Positions 1-9,082 of a stretch of DNA of 64,000 nucleotides are shown one piece after another. Both the position numbers and the translations under genes were made by a program. Within the stretch, counting starts at the first letter, position 1. The number at the start of each line of letters is the position of its first letter. Where the stretch lies: the NCBI RefSeq assembly GCF_000336615.1, contig NZ_AOLW01000024.1, forward strand, positions 214,611-278,610, read 5' to 3'. Origin of the DNA: Haloarcula amylolytica JCM 13557. GTDB taxonomy: Archaea > Halobacteriota > Halobacteria > Halobacteriales > Haloarculaceae. The notes beneath the pieces were generated by a model. It did no database searches, had not been told where the DNA came from, and saw nothing but the letters and a program-made list of their open reading frames with translations.

Positions 1-1445
1 CCTACCCGCTGGTCCAGTTGACCGACCATCCAGTCCCCCGAATCGAGGTGACCCGCGACCCCGAGGACGGCGCGACCGTCTACGGGCCGTTCACCGACAA
101 GGGGCGGGTCGAGACGGTCGTGAAGGCACTGCGCGAGACGTACGGCCTGCGGGGGTGTTCCGACCACAAGTACAGCAACCGGGACCGACCCTGTCTCGAC
201 TACGAGATGGGCATCTGTACCGCGCCCTGCACCGGTGAGATCAGCGAAACCGAGTACGCCGAAGACGTCGAGTCCGTCACGCGGTACTTCGAGGGCGAAA
301 CCGGCGTCCTCGCGGACCCGCTACGCCGCGAGATGGAGACCGCCGCACAGAACCAGGAGTTCGAGCGCGCCGCGAACCTCCGGGACAAGCTCGGGGCCGT
401 CGAGGCGCTCCACGGCGAGGGCGACACCGCCGTTAGCGACTCCGGGGGATACCAGACGACGGACGTTCTCGGGGCCGCCGTCGAGGGCGAGCGCGCCATC
501 GTCGCCCGGCTCCACGCCGAGGGCGGCAAGCTCGTCGAACGGGACCGCCACACGCTGGAGGCCCCGGACAGCGAGGGGACCGCGGGCGTGTATCGGGCGT
601 TCATCCCGCAGTACTACGCCGAGCGGGACCTGCCGGACCGGATTCTCTGTGCCGAGGACCCCGCCGACCCGGACATCGAAGCGTGGCTTGAAAGTGAGGG
701 CGTTACGCTCGGGGTGCCCGGTGCCGGACGGGAAGCGACGCTGGTCGACCTCGCGTTGAAAAACGCCCGCCAGCGCGGCGGGGCTGACGACGAGAGCGGC
801 CGTCTAGCCGACGCACTGGGTATCGACCGCCCGAGCCGTATCGAGGGCTTCGACGTGAGCCACGCGCAGGGCCGGTCAGCCGTTGGTTCGAACGTCACCT
901 TCGTCGACGAGACGCCCGAGAAGAGCGACTACCGCCGGAAGAAGCTCACCGAGCAAAACGACGACTACGCGAACATGCGCGAACTCCTCCGTTGGCGGGC
1001 CGCGCGCGCCGTCGAAGGCCGGGACGACCGGCCGGACCCGGACCTGCTGCTCATCGACGGCGGCGACGGCCAGCTCGGGGCGGCCCGCGACGCCCTCGCC
1101 GAGACTGGCTGGGACGTGCCGGCCATCGCGCTGGCGAAGGACGAGGAACTGGTCATCACGCCCGACCGCGTGTACGACTGGGACAGCGACGCCCCGCAGC
1201 TCCACCTGCTCCAGCGGATTCGCGACGAGGCCCACCGCTTTGCCGTCCAGTACCACCAGACGCTACGGGATGAAGTGTCGACGACGCTCGACGACGTGCC
1301 CGGCGTCGGCCCCGAAACGCGGAAGCGACTGCTCCGACGCTTCGGCAGCGTCGACAACGTCAGGACGGCCTCCGACGAGGAGCTGACAGCTATCGACGGT
1401 ATCGGCGAGCAGACCGCAGAGACGATTCGGACCCGGCTACAGTGA
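1..1445 (+). CDS. uvrC: Excinuclease ABC subunit C (UvrC), 5' end outside window
   Basis: UvrC makes both incisions in nucleotide excision repair with UvrA and UvrB. The open frame continues to the left edge (codons begin at base 3), so the N-terminal GIY-YIG nuclease domain is mostly outside; the first codons read like the end of that domain. Visible next are a Cys-rich stretch ([12 protein letters not shown], ..GICTAPC), a UVR motif for UvrB contact (around [16 protein letters not shown]), the RNase H-like second nuclease domain with FDVSHAQG and [11 protein letters not shown], and two C-terminal helix-hairpin-helix motifs ([27 protein letters not shown]). uvrB lies at the other side of the cobalamin cluster (45965-48025). 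The TTG at 18 is not the real start. Confidence 0.95.
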   Translation, partial: YPLVQLTDHPVPRIEVTRDPEDGATVYGPFTDKGRVETVVKALRETYGLRGCSDHKYSNRDRPCLDYEMGICTAPCTGEISETEYAEDVESVTRYFEGETGVLADPLRREMETAAQNQEFERAANLRDKLGAVEALHGEGDTAVSDSGGYQTTDVLGAAVEGERAIVARLHAEGGKLVERDRHTLEAPDSEGTAGVYRAFIPQYYAERDLPDRILCAEDPADPDIEAWLESEGVTLGVPGAGREATLVDLALKNARQRGGADDESGRLADALGIDRPSRIEGFDVSHAQGRSAVGSNVTFVDETPEKSDYRRKKLTEQNDDYANMRELLRWRAARAVEGRDDRPDPDLLLIDGGDGQLGAARDALAETGWDVPAIALAKDEELVITPDRVYDWDSDAPQLHLLQRIRDEAHRFAVQYHQTLRDEVSTTLDDVPGVGPETRKRLLRRFGSVDNVRTASDEELTAIDGIGEQTAETIRTRLQ

Positions 1446-1554
1446 TTTTGTATAGCGTTTAGTAGTTTATCGGGCCATAGCGCTCAGATTCGCTAATCTG
1501 TCGAGAAGAGGCTAAAGAAGGTCGCTATATGGCGATCCCAGCGTCTTAATGCCG

Positions 1555-2271
1555 TTATAGCGAAACGACCGAGTTCCGGAGCGTCCCGACACCCTCGTAG
1601 GTTATCTCGATTGTGTCACCGGGCGCGACCGTCCCCGGGTTGGCCGGACTGCCGAACGCAACAACGTCGCCCGGACGGAGCGTGAACCGCTCGGAAAGGT
1701 ACGCGACCACCTCGTGGGGACCGAACAGCATCTCGCTGGTGTTGGCAGACTGCCGGCGCTCGTCGTTGATGTCAGTGTACATGTCGAGACCTGTGGGGTC
1801 GACGTCAGTCTCGATCCACGGCCCCAGCGGTCCGGACCCGTCGAAGGCCTTCCGTGCGGTGCGGCCCTGCTGGTCCAGCGCGTCGACGTCGTTCAGTACC
1901 GTGTATCCCTGGACGGCGTCGGAAACGTCAGCCGGGTCAAGGTCACGACACCGCTCACCGATGACCGCAGCCAGCTCACCGGCGTAGGTGAGTTCGTCGG
2001 TGAACGGCGGGTAAGGGATGTGCTGCTCGTGGGCGAGTAGCGCTGTCGGGGGTTTGATGAAGAAGTCCGGTTCCTCGGGCCGGTCGTAATCCATCTGGTC
2101 GTTGGTCGCGGCGTAGTTCCGACCGACGCAGTACAGCGCGGTCGGTTCACACGGCGGGAGGAGTCGTCCATCGCGGCCGACCACATACTGGCCATCGTCA
2201 GCATGGACGACGCCGTCAACGTATTCGCCAGTGACCGGTCCATCGTCCGTTAACAGTCGTGCGGTTCGCAT
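1555..2271 (-). CDS. xacE: FAH-family 2-keto-3-deoxypentonate dehydratase (XacE-like)
   Basis: This 238-residue protein has the fumarylacetoacetate-hydrolase fold: CVGRNYA near residue 50, FFIKPPTAL, the metal-binding YAGELAAVIG and YTVLNDVDALD. Haloarchaeal members of this family convert 2-keto-3-deoxy-pentonate to alpha-ketoglutarate semialdehyde, the step after XacD and before XacF. That role is inferred from the neighbours (xacF at 4742, xylose dehydrogenase at 6912, xylonate dehydratase at 9083), because FAH enzymes otherwise have many substrates. It runs opposite to the rest of the pentose genes and probably has its own promoter in 2272-2517. Length is shorter than the roughly 290 residues of some homologues, but the fold core looks complete. 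Confidence 0.82.
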   Translation of the reverse strand: MRTARLLTDDGPVTGEYVDGVVHADDGQYVVGRDGRLLPPCEPTALYCVGRNYAATNDQMDYDRPEEPDFFIKPPTALLAHEQHIPYPPFTDELTYAGELAAVIGERCRDLDPADVSDAVQGYTVLNDVDALDQQGRTARKAFDGSGPLGPWIETDVDPTGLDMYTDINDERRQSANTSEMLFGPHEVVAYLSERFTLRPGDVVAFGSPANPGTVAPGDTIEITYEGVGTLRNSVVSL

Positions 2272-2517
2272 ACGCTGTGGTCCGAAGGCCGGTCAAAAAG
2301 GCGTGTCGCCCCACACTGCTCGAAAGACCGTTTTGAATGGGATGTGAGCCGTTCTCGGGTCGCTTCGTCGAATGAGACTGCCACTGGAGCAGTATTAGAT
2401 AAATTCCATCGCGCTATATGAAATGGCCGCTAGCGACAACCCCATTCAGAACCTGGGGGTCAGAAACGCCGTGCTGACCACCGAAGTGACTTTTTCGGGC
2501 AACGCGTATCAGCAGAT

Positions 2518-3471
2518 ATGGCTGTGACCCGACGGCTCCTCATGGCCGTCGTCGGAGTGTTGTCGTTGCTGGTCTATCTCTCGGCGGCATACGTGGGGTA
2601 CGCGCTGCTTCTACCAGTGTGGGACAGCCGTCCGTCGCCGCTGATAGCCGCCCTTGTCGTTATCGTGACGGCAATTGTTCTCGGCATCGTGAACTACTGG
2701 GCTGCTACGGCGCGGCTCAAGCGGTCTCTCGACGCAGTCGAACTCTCGCGAGCGCGTGTGCCGGAGGTCTACCGCCGCCTCGACACGCTCGTCGATCAGA
2801 TGGACGTCGAGACGCCGACGTTGCTACTGGCGGAGCTGCCGGTCCCGAACGCGTTCGCCATCGGCGGCGGCGCTGGGGTTATCGTCGTCGACCGGCGGCT
2901 GTTCCAACTGTTATCCGCGACGGAGTTCGAGGCGCTGCTGGCACACGAACTCGCGCATCTGGAGACCCGGGATGCGCTCGTTCAGACTGTCGCGTACAGC
3001 CTCGTCCAGACGGTTGTCGGGCTTGTCGGCCTTGTTCTGTTTCCCGTCGTGGTGCTAACCGGTGGCCTCGCGCGCTCGTTCGCATTACTGCGTGGCAACC
3101 CCTCGTCGTGGTCGCGCTCCTGGCTCGGGCGGGCACAGCGGTACGCGCTACAGGTCGTTGCCGGTCTCGGATTCGCGGTAGCGCTGCTGATACTCGGCTA
3201 CTCCAGGCGTCGCGAGTTGGCAGCCGACGACCGCGCGATCGAAATAACGGGGAACCCCGTTGGACTCGCCCGAGCCCTCACGAAAATCGAGCAGGCGTCG
3301 AAGCCGGACACCGGTCTCCTGCGACAGCTATACGTTCACAGCGAAGCGGACAGCGAGCTTTCACGTCTCCTGTCGACGCACCCGCCGATGGATGAGCGGA
3401 TACAGCGGCTACAGGAGAGCGCAGCACGGAGTTCCGCGAGGGTGAGCGAGGCGTCGGGCAGCCGTCGGTAG
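2518..3471 (+). CDS. htpX: M48-family membrane metalloprotease (HtpX-like)
   Basis: This is a zinc membrane protease likely to act in membrane-protein quality control. Residues 7-60 form two hydrophobic helices, the zinc site HELAH is at residues 143-147, and two more membrane spans follow (about 160-185 and 215-235). The third zinc ligand Glu lies in the RRRELAADDRA segment near residue 240, and the STHPP motif typical of HtpX is near residue 293. At 317 residues it is a normal length. It sits between xacE and xacF but has no evident link to pentose metabolism. The ATG at 2518 gives a good N-terminal membrane helix. Confidence 0.9.
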   Translation: MAVTRRLLMAVVGVLSLLVYLSAAYVGYALLLPVWDSRPSPLIAALVVIVTAIVLGIVNYWAATARLKRSLDAVELSRARVPEVYRRLDTLVDQMDVETPTLLLAELPVPNAFAIGGGAGVIVVDRRLFQLLSATEFEALLAHELAHLETRDALVQTVAYSLVQTVVGLVGLVLFPVVVLTGGLARSFALLRGNPSSWSRSWLGRAQRYALQVVAGLGFAVALLILGYSRRRELAADDRAIEITGNPVGLARALTKIEQASKPDTGLLRQLYVHSEADSELSRLLSTHPPMDERIQRLQESAARSSARVSEASGSRR

Positions 3472-3819
3472 CTGCGTCGTTCAGCGACGGCCGGGAGCGC
3501 CGTAGTATATGCAAACGATTGCTTATAGAGATGGACAACCTCATTCAACAAACATATAGGACATATATGACCAGGAATCGGTCTTCTTCGTGGTAGATAC
3601 CGCTCGAAACACGTCGGTTTTGGCGGGCGTGTCTGACCGACGACAGTCTCGTTTGAGGCGTGAGAGGGGACGAACATTGTACACCAATCTCGTCAAGGTG
3701 AGTGAGCAGTAGGATGTGTCGCGTCCGAGGCCGACACGGGGAAAGTCTCTATATGCACATTGAGAGCAACATAGCGGTCCTAGAAACCGCTATGTTCGGC
3801 AAGGCGCTTACATCCGCAT
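3472..3819. other. Non-coding stretch, 348 bp
   Basis: I see no convincing coding frame here; the short frames lack acidic haloarchaeal composition. The only clear structure is the perfect inverted repeat at 3768-3796, listed separately. An AT-rich segment near 3510-3570 could carry promoter elements. Confidence 0.5.
3768..3796. repeat. Perfect 10-bp inverted repeat
   Basis: AACATAGCGG (3768-3777) and CCGCTATGTT (3787-3796) are exact inverse complements separated by 9 nt. The element ends 24 bases before the ATG at 3820. It could be an operator for that small gene or an RNA hairpin in its leader. Confidence 0.6.
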
Positions 3820-4008
3820 ATGCAAGCCAGCATCCCGCAGCGAGCGACCGAGGGGGCAAAGAGCCACACATACGGATGCCCGCTGTGTAACTGTGGTGCG
3901 GACAGTGAAGACGACATTTACTGCCATCTGCTGGTCTCACACCGGAAGAGCGCACTTGTTGACGCGCTTCTCGAAAGAGTGGACAGCGACGAGTTGGCCC
4001 GGGTTTAA
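3820..4008 (+). CDS. Small zinc-finger-like protein, 62 aa
   Basis: The product has one C2H2-like metal site, CPLCNCGADSEDDIYCHLLVSH, centred on residues 20-41 (Cys-x2-Cys, then His-x4-His, with two further Cys). The remainder is acidic and helical. Haloarchaea encode many such single-domain zinc micro-proteins, several with roles in biofilm or stress control, but I cannot assign this one. The ATG at 3820 is the first start in frame that keeps the zinc site. It stands alone between long non-coding regions, with an inverted repeat just upstream. Coding status rests on composition and the zinc motif. Confidence 0.62.
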   Translation: MQASIPQRATEGAKSHTYGCPLCNCGADSEDDIYCHLLVSHRKSALVDALLERVDSDELARV

Positions 4009-4741
4009 TTTCGGTACGGGCGTCAGTATCGTCTGGTAGTACCAAATAGTTAATTCTGGAGAGAGTAGTACGGTATTTGTGTTCATACTTGTCCACTTGT
4101 TACCCATATTCTGAAATCGAAGGGTAACACTGGCACCGCTCGCGTGGTAGATTCGACTCGGTTCGAGAGCCCTGGGCCGTACTACAGCGCATTGACTGCT
4201 ATTTTTTCGTCGGTGCGGTTTATCGCTATAAATTGAATACTGCTATATCAAATGCTGGGAGACGACTCGGGCGACGGCCGGTCCAGCAACTACCAGCAGC
4301 GGGTCAATAACATACATACACATGTTAGACTATGAGATGTATTTATATACTAGGAGAGGTCGCAGCAGCGATCAGTCGTAGCGACACGGCAACAGAATGC
4401 GAATAGCTCTGGGATACCGGTACGGCCGACCAATAGTAATTTCCAAGGAACACAAATACCGCAACGCGGCCACGTCCCACGTTGTGACAGATCTGGCAAC
4501 ACACAGATCGTGTTGGTGCTATTTGACAGCGGTAGCTATTTTAGTGGGCTTCAATTTCGGTTCCGCTGTGAGTCGGTCATCGCGAATTCGGGGTTGGACC
4601 GGCGACGCTGATTACACTGGCTACGGTGCCTGTTATCCAGCATTGCCTCCGTGACCCACCAGTCGTTCCATACCGTCGAACGACGCGGCACAGCGAAGGA
4701 TGGGAAACGCGTAAGTATTGGGAATGAGATGAATTAAACGT
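4009..4741. other. Non-coding upstream region of xacF, 733 bp
   Basis: The stretch is AT-richer than its surroundings, especially 4200-4400. Short frames such as 4397-4654 read as Arg/Cys/Tyr-rich peptides unlike haloarchaeal proteins. The segment just before xacF contains GTTCCATA at 4665-4672, also found in the gfo6 upstream region. It is most likely a regulatory region; its length suggests decayed sequence. Confidence 0.5.
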
Positions 4742-6187
4742 ATGACGCAGACGTATGAGAACTATATCGGCGGTGAGTGGACCGGGAGCGGAGAGACACA
4801 GGACGTCACGAACCCGGCAGACGAGACTGACGTCGTCAGCACGGTTCCGGTGGCCTCGGCGGCGGACGCCGACGAAGCGGTCGCGGCCGCGGCGGAAGCA
4901 ACAGACGAATGGGGCGGGATGCCTGGCCCGGAGCGCGGCGCGATCCTGCGTGAGACCGGTGAAATCCTGAAGTCCAGGAAAGACGAGCTTGCGGAGACGC
5001 TGACCCGCGAAGAGGGGAAACCGCTCGGCGAAGCCGAGGGCGAGGTACAGCGTGCGATTGATATCTTCTATTACTACGCGGAGAAGGCCCGCGACTTCGG
5101 CGGCACTGTGAAACAGCCAAGCGGCGGCCGCGCCGGTCTGCAGACGAAAAAAGAGCCGATGGGCGTCGCGGCGCTTATCACGCCGTGGAACTACCCCATC
5201 GCGATTCCGGCCTGGAAGATCGCCCCGGCGCTTGCGGTCGGCAACACCGTCGTCATCAAGCCCGCGATGCAGGCGCCGACCGTCGGCGCAATGATCGTCG
5301 AGGCGCTGGACGAGGCCGGTATTCCGGACGGCGCTATCAACCTGGTCTGTGGCCCCGGTAGCGAGGTCGGAGAACGGCTGACCACCCACGACGACGTCGA
5401 CGTGGTGTCGTTCACCGGCAGCGCGGCCGTCGGCGAGCACGTCTACGAACAGGCGACGAGCAACGGGAAGCGCGCACAGGCAGAAATGGGCGGGAAGAAC
5501 CCGACCGTTGTCATGCCGAGCGCCGACGTGGACAAAGCGGCCGACATCGTCGGGGCAGGGGCCTTCGGCGGGACGGGGCAGGCCTGTACAGCGACCTCCC
5601 GGGCTATCGTCCACGAAGACGTGTACGACGAGTTCCTCGACGCCGTCGTCGACTACGCAGAGTCGCTCGAGATCGGAAACGGCCTCGACCGGGCCGGCAT
5701 GGGACCCCACGTCAGTGAAGACGAGCTCGCGGGGAGTCTGGAGTACATCGACATCGCACAGTCGGAGGGAGCAACCCTCGAAACGGGCGGCGAAGAACTC
5801 ACTGGTGGCGAGTACGACGCCGGGAACTTCATCTCGCCGGCCGTCTTCTCCGACGTCGAGCCTGACATGCGTATCGCACAGGAAGAGGTGTTCGGGCCGG
5901 TGCTCGCCGTGATTCCCGTCTCCGACTTCGACGCAGGTGTCGAGGTCGCCAACGACATCGACTACGGGCTCTCGGCCAGCATCGTGACCGACCGAATCGA
6001 GGAGGAAAACGAGTTCATCGAGCGCTCCGAGTCCGGTGTGGTCAAGGTCAACGAGAAGACGACCGGACTGGAACTGCACGTTCCCTTCGGCGGCCTCAAG
6101 CGCTCCTCGACGAACACCTACCGCGAGCAGGGTGACGCCGGACTGGAGTTCTTCAGCTACATCAAGACGGTGTACCGCAACAGCTAA
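4742..6187 (+). CDS. xacF: Aldehyde dehydrogenase, likely alpha-ketoglutarate semialdehyde dehydrogenase (XacF)
   Basis: This NAD(P)-dependent aldehyde dehydrogenase of 481 residues has all class signatures: the TPWNYPIAIPAWKIAPAL segment near 150, the cofactor motif FTGSAAVGE near 225, the general base Glu in AEMGGKNP near 250 and the nucleophile Cys in GQACTATSR near 282, plus EEVFGPV near 380. The only reason to name the substrate is context: three other genes of oxidative pentose degradation flank it, and this step oxidises the semialdehyde to alpha-ketoglutarate for the citric acid cycle. Succinate semialdehyde dehydrogenase would look very similar. A hairpin followed by a T-run at 6197-6227 suggests transcription ends right behind it. 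Confidence 0.9.
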   Translation: MTQTYENYIGGEWTGSGETQDVTNPADETDVVSTVPVASAADADEAVAAAAEATDEWGGMPGPERGAILRETGEILKSRKDELAETLTREEGKPLGEAEGEVQRAIDIFYYYAEKARDFGGTVKQPSGGRAGLQTKKEPMGVAALITPWNYPIAIPAWKIAPALAVGNTVVIKPAMQAPTVGAMIVEALDEAGIPDGAINLVCGPGSEVGERLTTHDDVDVVSFTGSAAVGEHVYEQATSNGKRAQAEMGGKNPTVVMPSADVDKAADIVGAGAFGGTGQACTATSRAIVHEDVYDEFLDAVVDYAESLEIGNGLDRAGMGPHVSEDELAGSLEYIDIAQSEGATLETGGEELTGGEYDAGNFISPAVFSDVEPDMRIAQEEVFGPVLAVIPVSDFDAGVEVANDIDYGLSASIVTDRIEEENEFIERSESGVVKVNEKTTGLELHVPFGGLKRSSTNTYREQGDAGLEFFSYIKTVYRNS

Positions 6188-6196
6188 TGGAGGCGG

Positions 6197-6227
6197 CCAC
6201 CGTCGCTGACGGTGGAGTGTAGTTTTT
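6197..6227 (+). terminator. Hairpin plus T-run downstream of xacF
   Basis: CCACCGTC (6197-6204) and GACGGTGG (6208-6215) form a perfect 8-bp stem with a 3-nt loop, followed by five T residues at 6223-6227. It lies 9 bases after the xacF stop codon. Archaeal termination depends mainly on the T-run. Confidence 0.6.
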
Positions 6228-6911
6228 ATTACAATAAAGTTATATAGTATTATTCTTAATATCCTGTTGCTCTTGTCCACCGCAAGAGCAAGCGTGCAAA
6301 GTCATGGTCGTAGCCCAACCGACCGACGATGGTGGAACGGTCCCAGCATCAACACTGTCTGTCCCGTACAGGCGTTCCACTCTCGTTGTTAGCGCCCCGG
6401 CATCCGAAGCAAGTTTCACTACCGCGAAGTGCCACTAGCCGGTCAGAATGCGGCGAGAAACGAAAGCGTCATTCGAATGGGCGCAGCGCCGTTCTGTCAG
6501 TGGCAGTCATTGTAGACACCTCGTGTGAACACAGCGAGTGCGACAGGGCTTCGAAGTTGTCCCTGTCAGACGAACCGTGGCGCTCCGCCCTCGACAGTCC
6601 GTTCAGTATTATGGAACGTTTTCCGTAACGGTTGTACTGTCGTTATTCTCGATACGGAAACCGGAGAGCGTAGACGAAGACAGTCCACAGACGGCCCGTG
6701 AAACAGTATTTTCCGCCCGGATTATCGACGGGTCGCTGTAGAATATCTGCGGGTGAGACAGTCATATGGTTCCATAATACCAAACATCTATGTCATCTGC
6801 TGGGACTAGTTTACTTAACAGACGAACTACCATTCGCCACTCTAGAACAGCGGGAGCTGACACGGGCGTGCCAACACAAAAGATAATATCCAGCCAGTCG
6901 ATGGCAGCGGC
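6228..6911. other. Non-coding upstream region of gfo6, 684 bp
   Basis: No plausible gene is visible. It holds TATGGAAC at 6610-6617 and its inverse complement GTTCCATA at 6769-6776; the second copy lies in a short palindrome, TATGG-TT-CCATA (6765-6776). An AATAT-type TATA-like element near 6884-6889 lies about 25 bases before the gfo6 ATG, fitting a leaderless or short-leader transcript. Confidence 0.5.
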
Positions 6912-7994
6912 ATGAACGTTGACGCGCTCACGGGAGGATTCGACCGTCGAGACTGGCAGGAACAGACAGAGACCGACGATCCAGTACGGTTCGCGATGAT
7001 CGGCGTCGGCTGGTGGACCACCGAACAGGCGATGCCCGCCGTCGACGCGGGGGACCTCTGTGAGACGACTGTGCTGGTCAGCAGTGACCGCGAGAAGGCG
7101 GCCGATGTGGCCGCTGATTCGGAGACAGTCGAACACGCGATCACCTACGAGGAGTTCCACGAGGGGGCCGCGAGCGACGCGTACGACGCCGTCTACATTG
7201 TCACCCCGAACGCGCTCCACCTCCCCTACGTCGAGACGGCGGCAGAACTGGGGAAGGCAATCCTCTGTGAGAAGCCGATGGAGGCCACCATCGAGCGCGC
7301 CGAGCGAATGGTCGAGGTCTGTGACGAACACGACGCGACGCTGATGATTGCCTACCGGATGCACACCGAGCCAGCCGTCCGGCGGGCGAAGGACCTCATC
7401 GACGAAGGGTACATCGGCGAACCGCTGTTCGTCCACGGGAATATGACCGAACCCATCCTCGAACTCGTCCCCGACCCCGACCAGTGGCGGCTGGACGGGG
7501 AGCTTTCCGGCGGCTGTGCCGTGATGGATATCGGCCTCTATCCGCTGAACACGAGCCGATTCCTGCTGGATGCCGACCCCGTGGCCGTCCGGGGGACTGT
7601 CGCATCGGTACAGGAAGAGTTCGCCGACGTGCCAGACGAACACGGCGCGTTCCAGTTAGATTTCCCCGGCCACATGTACGCGGTGTGTACAGCCAGCCAG
7701 AACGCCCATCTCGACAGTCACATATCCGTACTCGGAACCGAGGGCAAGGTCCGCATCGAACCGGCCTTCTATCCCTGGGACGACCGCGCGCTCCAGCTTT
7801 CCCACGAGGGAACGACGGTCGACATCGACTTCGAACAGATCGATCAGATGGAAGAGGAGTTCGAGTACTTCGCCCACTGTCTGCTGACCGACACTGAGCC
7901 CTACGCCGACGGTGAACACGGCCTCGTCGACATCAACACGATCAAGGCTATCTACGAGGCCTCCGAGACGGAGTCGACAGTCACACTCGACTGA
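6912..7994 (+). CDS. gfo6: D-xylose 1-dehydrogenase, NADP-dependent, Gfo/Idh/MocA family
   Basis: The 360-residue enzyme oxidises D-xylose (in haloarchaea also L-arabinose) to the lactone, the first step of the oxidative pentose pathway. The Rossmann nucleotide motif is [14 protein letters not shown] (residues 32-45), the catalytic Lys lies in the hallmark LCEKPM near residue 120, and the C-terminal Gfo/Idh beta-sheet domain follows. Length and N-terminus ([20 protein letters not shown]) match the characterised Haloarcula marismortui enzyme as I remember it, also called XacA in Haloferax. It is followed after 44 bases by the MBL-fold hydrolase, so both are probably co-transcribed. Confidence 0.95.
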   Translation: MNVDALTGGFDRRDWQEQTETDDPVRFAMIGVGWWTTEQAMPAVDAGDLCETTVLVSSDREKAADVAADSETVEHAITYEEFHEGAASDAYDAVYIVTPNALHLPYVETAAELGKAILCEKPMEATIERAERMVEVCDEHDATLMIAYRMHTEPAVRRAKDLIDEGYIGEPLFVHGNMTEPILELVPDPDQWRLDGELSGGCAVMDIGLYPLNTSRFLLDADPVAVRGTVASVQEEFADVPDEHGAFQLDFPGHMYAVCTASQNAHLDSHISVLGTEGKVRIEPAFYPWDDRALQLSHEGTTVDIDFEQIDQMEEEFEYFAHCLLTDTEPYADGEHGLVDINTIKAIYEASETESTVTLD

Positions 7995-8038
7995 ATGCGG
8001 TGCGAGATTTTTTGACCCGGCCAGGCGTAGTTCGGCGC

Positions 8039-8899
8039 ATGGTTCAGTCAACGTGGGACGACTGGTTCGTCCGTGACGAAATAGAGGCGACAGACCCCGG
8101 CGATGGCGTCGTAATCTGGTACCTCGGTTGTAACGGCTTCGTACTCCGGTCGCAGTCGACGACGCTGTACATCGACCCCTACTTCGGGACTGGCGACCCG
8201 CCGAACCTCATTCGCATGATTCCGGTGCCGATAGACCCCGCCGACGCGACCCAGTGTGATGCCACACTCGTCACACACGAACACATCGACCACATGCACC
8301 CGCCGTCGTACGGCCCGCTGGTCGAGGACCTCGGAGCGGACCTGTACGCCCCGTCGGCATCGTATGACTCCCCGGACTACGACGGTGAGATGCGGGTCCC
8401 CGACGAGCAGCGCAACGAGATCGCCGTCGGCGACGAGTTCGCTGTCGGTGATTTCACCGTTCACGTTACTGGCACCAACGACCCCGACGCCATCGAACCG
8501 GTGGGGTACGTCATCGAGCACGACGCCGGGACGTTCTTCCACGCCGGCGATAGCCGGCCTGCCGAGGCGTTTACCGACGTCGGCGAACGGTTCGACATCG
8601 ACGTGGGCGCGCTGGCGTTTGGCACCGTCGGCTCTATCTACGAGCCCGAGCCGGACTGCGGTGTCAGAACGAAGTGGTACATGGACGAAAACGAGATTAT
8701 CGAGGCCGCAAATCAGCTCCAGCTATCCCGGTTGCTCCCCTCACATCACGATATGTGGCAGGGCGAGGCCGGCGACCCGAAGGTGCTCCACGAGCACGCG
8801 GTGTCGTTCGACTACCCCCGAGTCATCGAACCGCTGTACATCGGCTGTTCGGTTCGGCTGGGGGAGGCCGGTATTCGTCGTATTGACGCGCTGGACTGA
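8039..8899 (+). CDS. Metallo-beta-lactamase-fold hydrolase, candidate pentonolactonase
   Basis: The 286-residue protein has the MBL metal motif THEHIDHMH (around residue 77-85), a later FHAGDSRPAE and SHHDMW, resembling the UlaG-type lactonase branch. It lies directly behind xylose dehydrogenase and ahead of xylonate dehydratase, exactly where hydrolysis of the xylono/arabinono-lactone is needed; I believe the Haloferax lactonase XacC is also of this superfamily. Function is therefore inferred from fold plus position. I chose the ATG at 8039 because the 13 codons upstream (from 8000) are basic and lie in a T-rich intergenic segment. Confidence 0.8.
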   Translation: MVQSTWDDWFVRDEIEATDPGDGVVIWYLGCNGFVLRSQSTTLYIDPYFGTGDPPNLIRMIPVPIDPADATQCDATLVTHEHIDHMHPPSYGPLVEDLGADLYAPSASYDSPDYDGEMRVPDEQRNEIAVGDEFAVGDFTVHVTGTNDPDAIEPVGYVIEHDAGTFFHAGDSRPAEAFTDVGERFDIDVGALAFGTVGSIYEPEPDCGVRTKWYMDENEIIEAANQLQLSRLLPSHHDMWQGEAGDPKVLHEHAVSFDYPRVIEPLYIGCSVRLGEAGIRRIDALD

Positions 8900-9051
8900 G
8901 TGATACTGCCGGCTGTAACTATTTCAAGATATTCGCCACCCCGAGATGGCGAGATTCTTCACAGACTTACAGCTGGCAGTATGAGACCGTGGTTCCGGTA
9001 GCTGCTGTGTCGGCCGCTCAAACAGAGACGGCGTATCTGTCGCGGGGTAGC

Positions 9052-9059
9052 TTTAATAT
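9052..9059 (+). promoter_or_regulatory. TATA box of xacD
   Basis: TTTAATAT is centred 27-28 bases before the ATG at 9083, the spacing expected for a leaderless archaeal transcript, and supports that start. Confidence 0.6.
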
Positions 9060-9082
9060 CCCCACCACAGTATGTCCGGCAA

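Noticed and set aside
1446..1554. Four ATAGCG/CGCTAT words between uvrC and xacE
   Set aside because: Striking at first, but they are short, unevenly spaced and of mixed orientation, so they may be chance or a decayed hairpin.
4397..4654. 85-codon frame upstream of xacF
   Set aside because: Tyr/Cys/Arg-rich composition, no domain; it lies in an AT-rich non-coding region.
4577..6280. 567-codon open frame on the minus strand opposite xacF
   Set aside because: It mirrors the xacF gene in the opposite strand; long antisense frames are normal in GC-rich haloarchaeal genes, and the translation is His/Arg/Val-rich without any motif.
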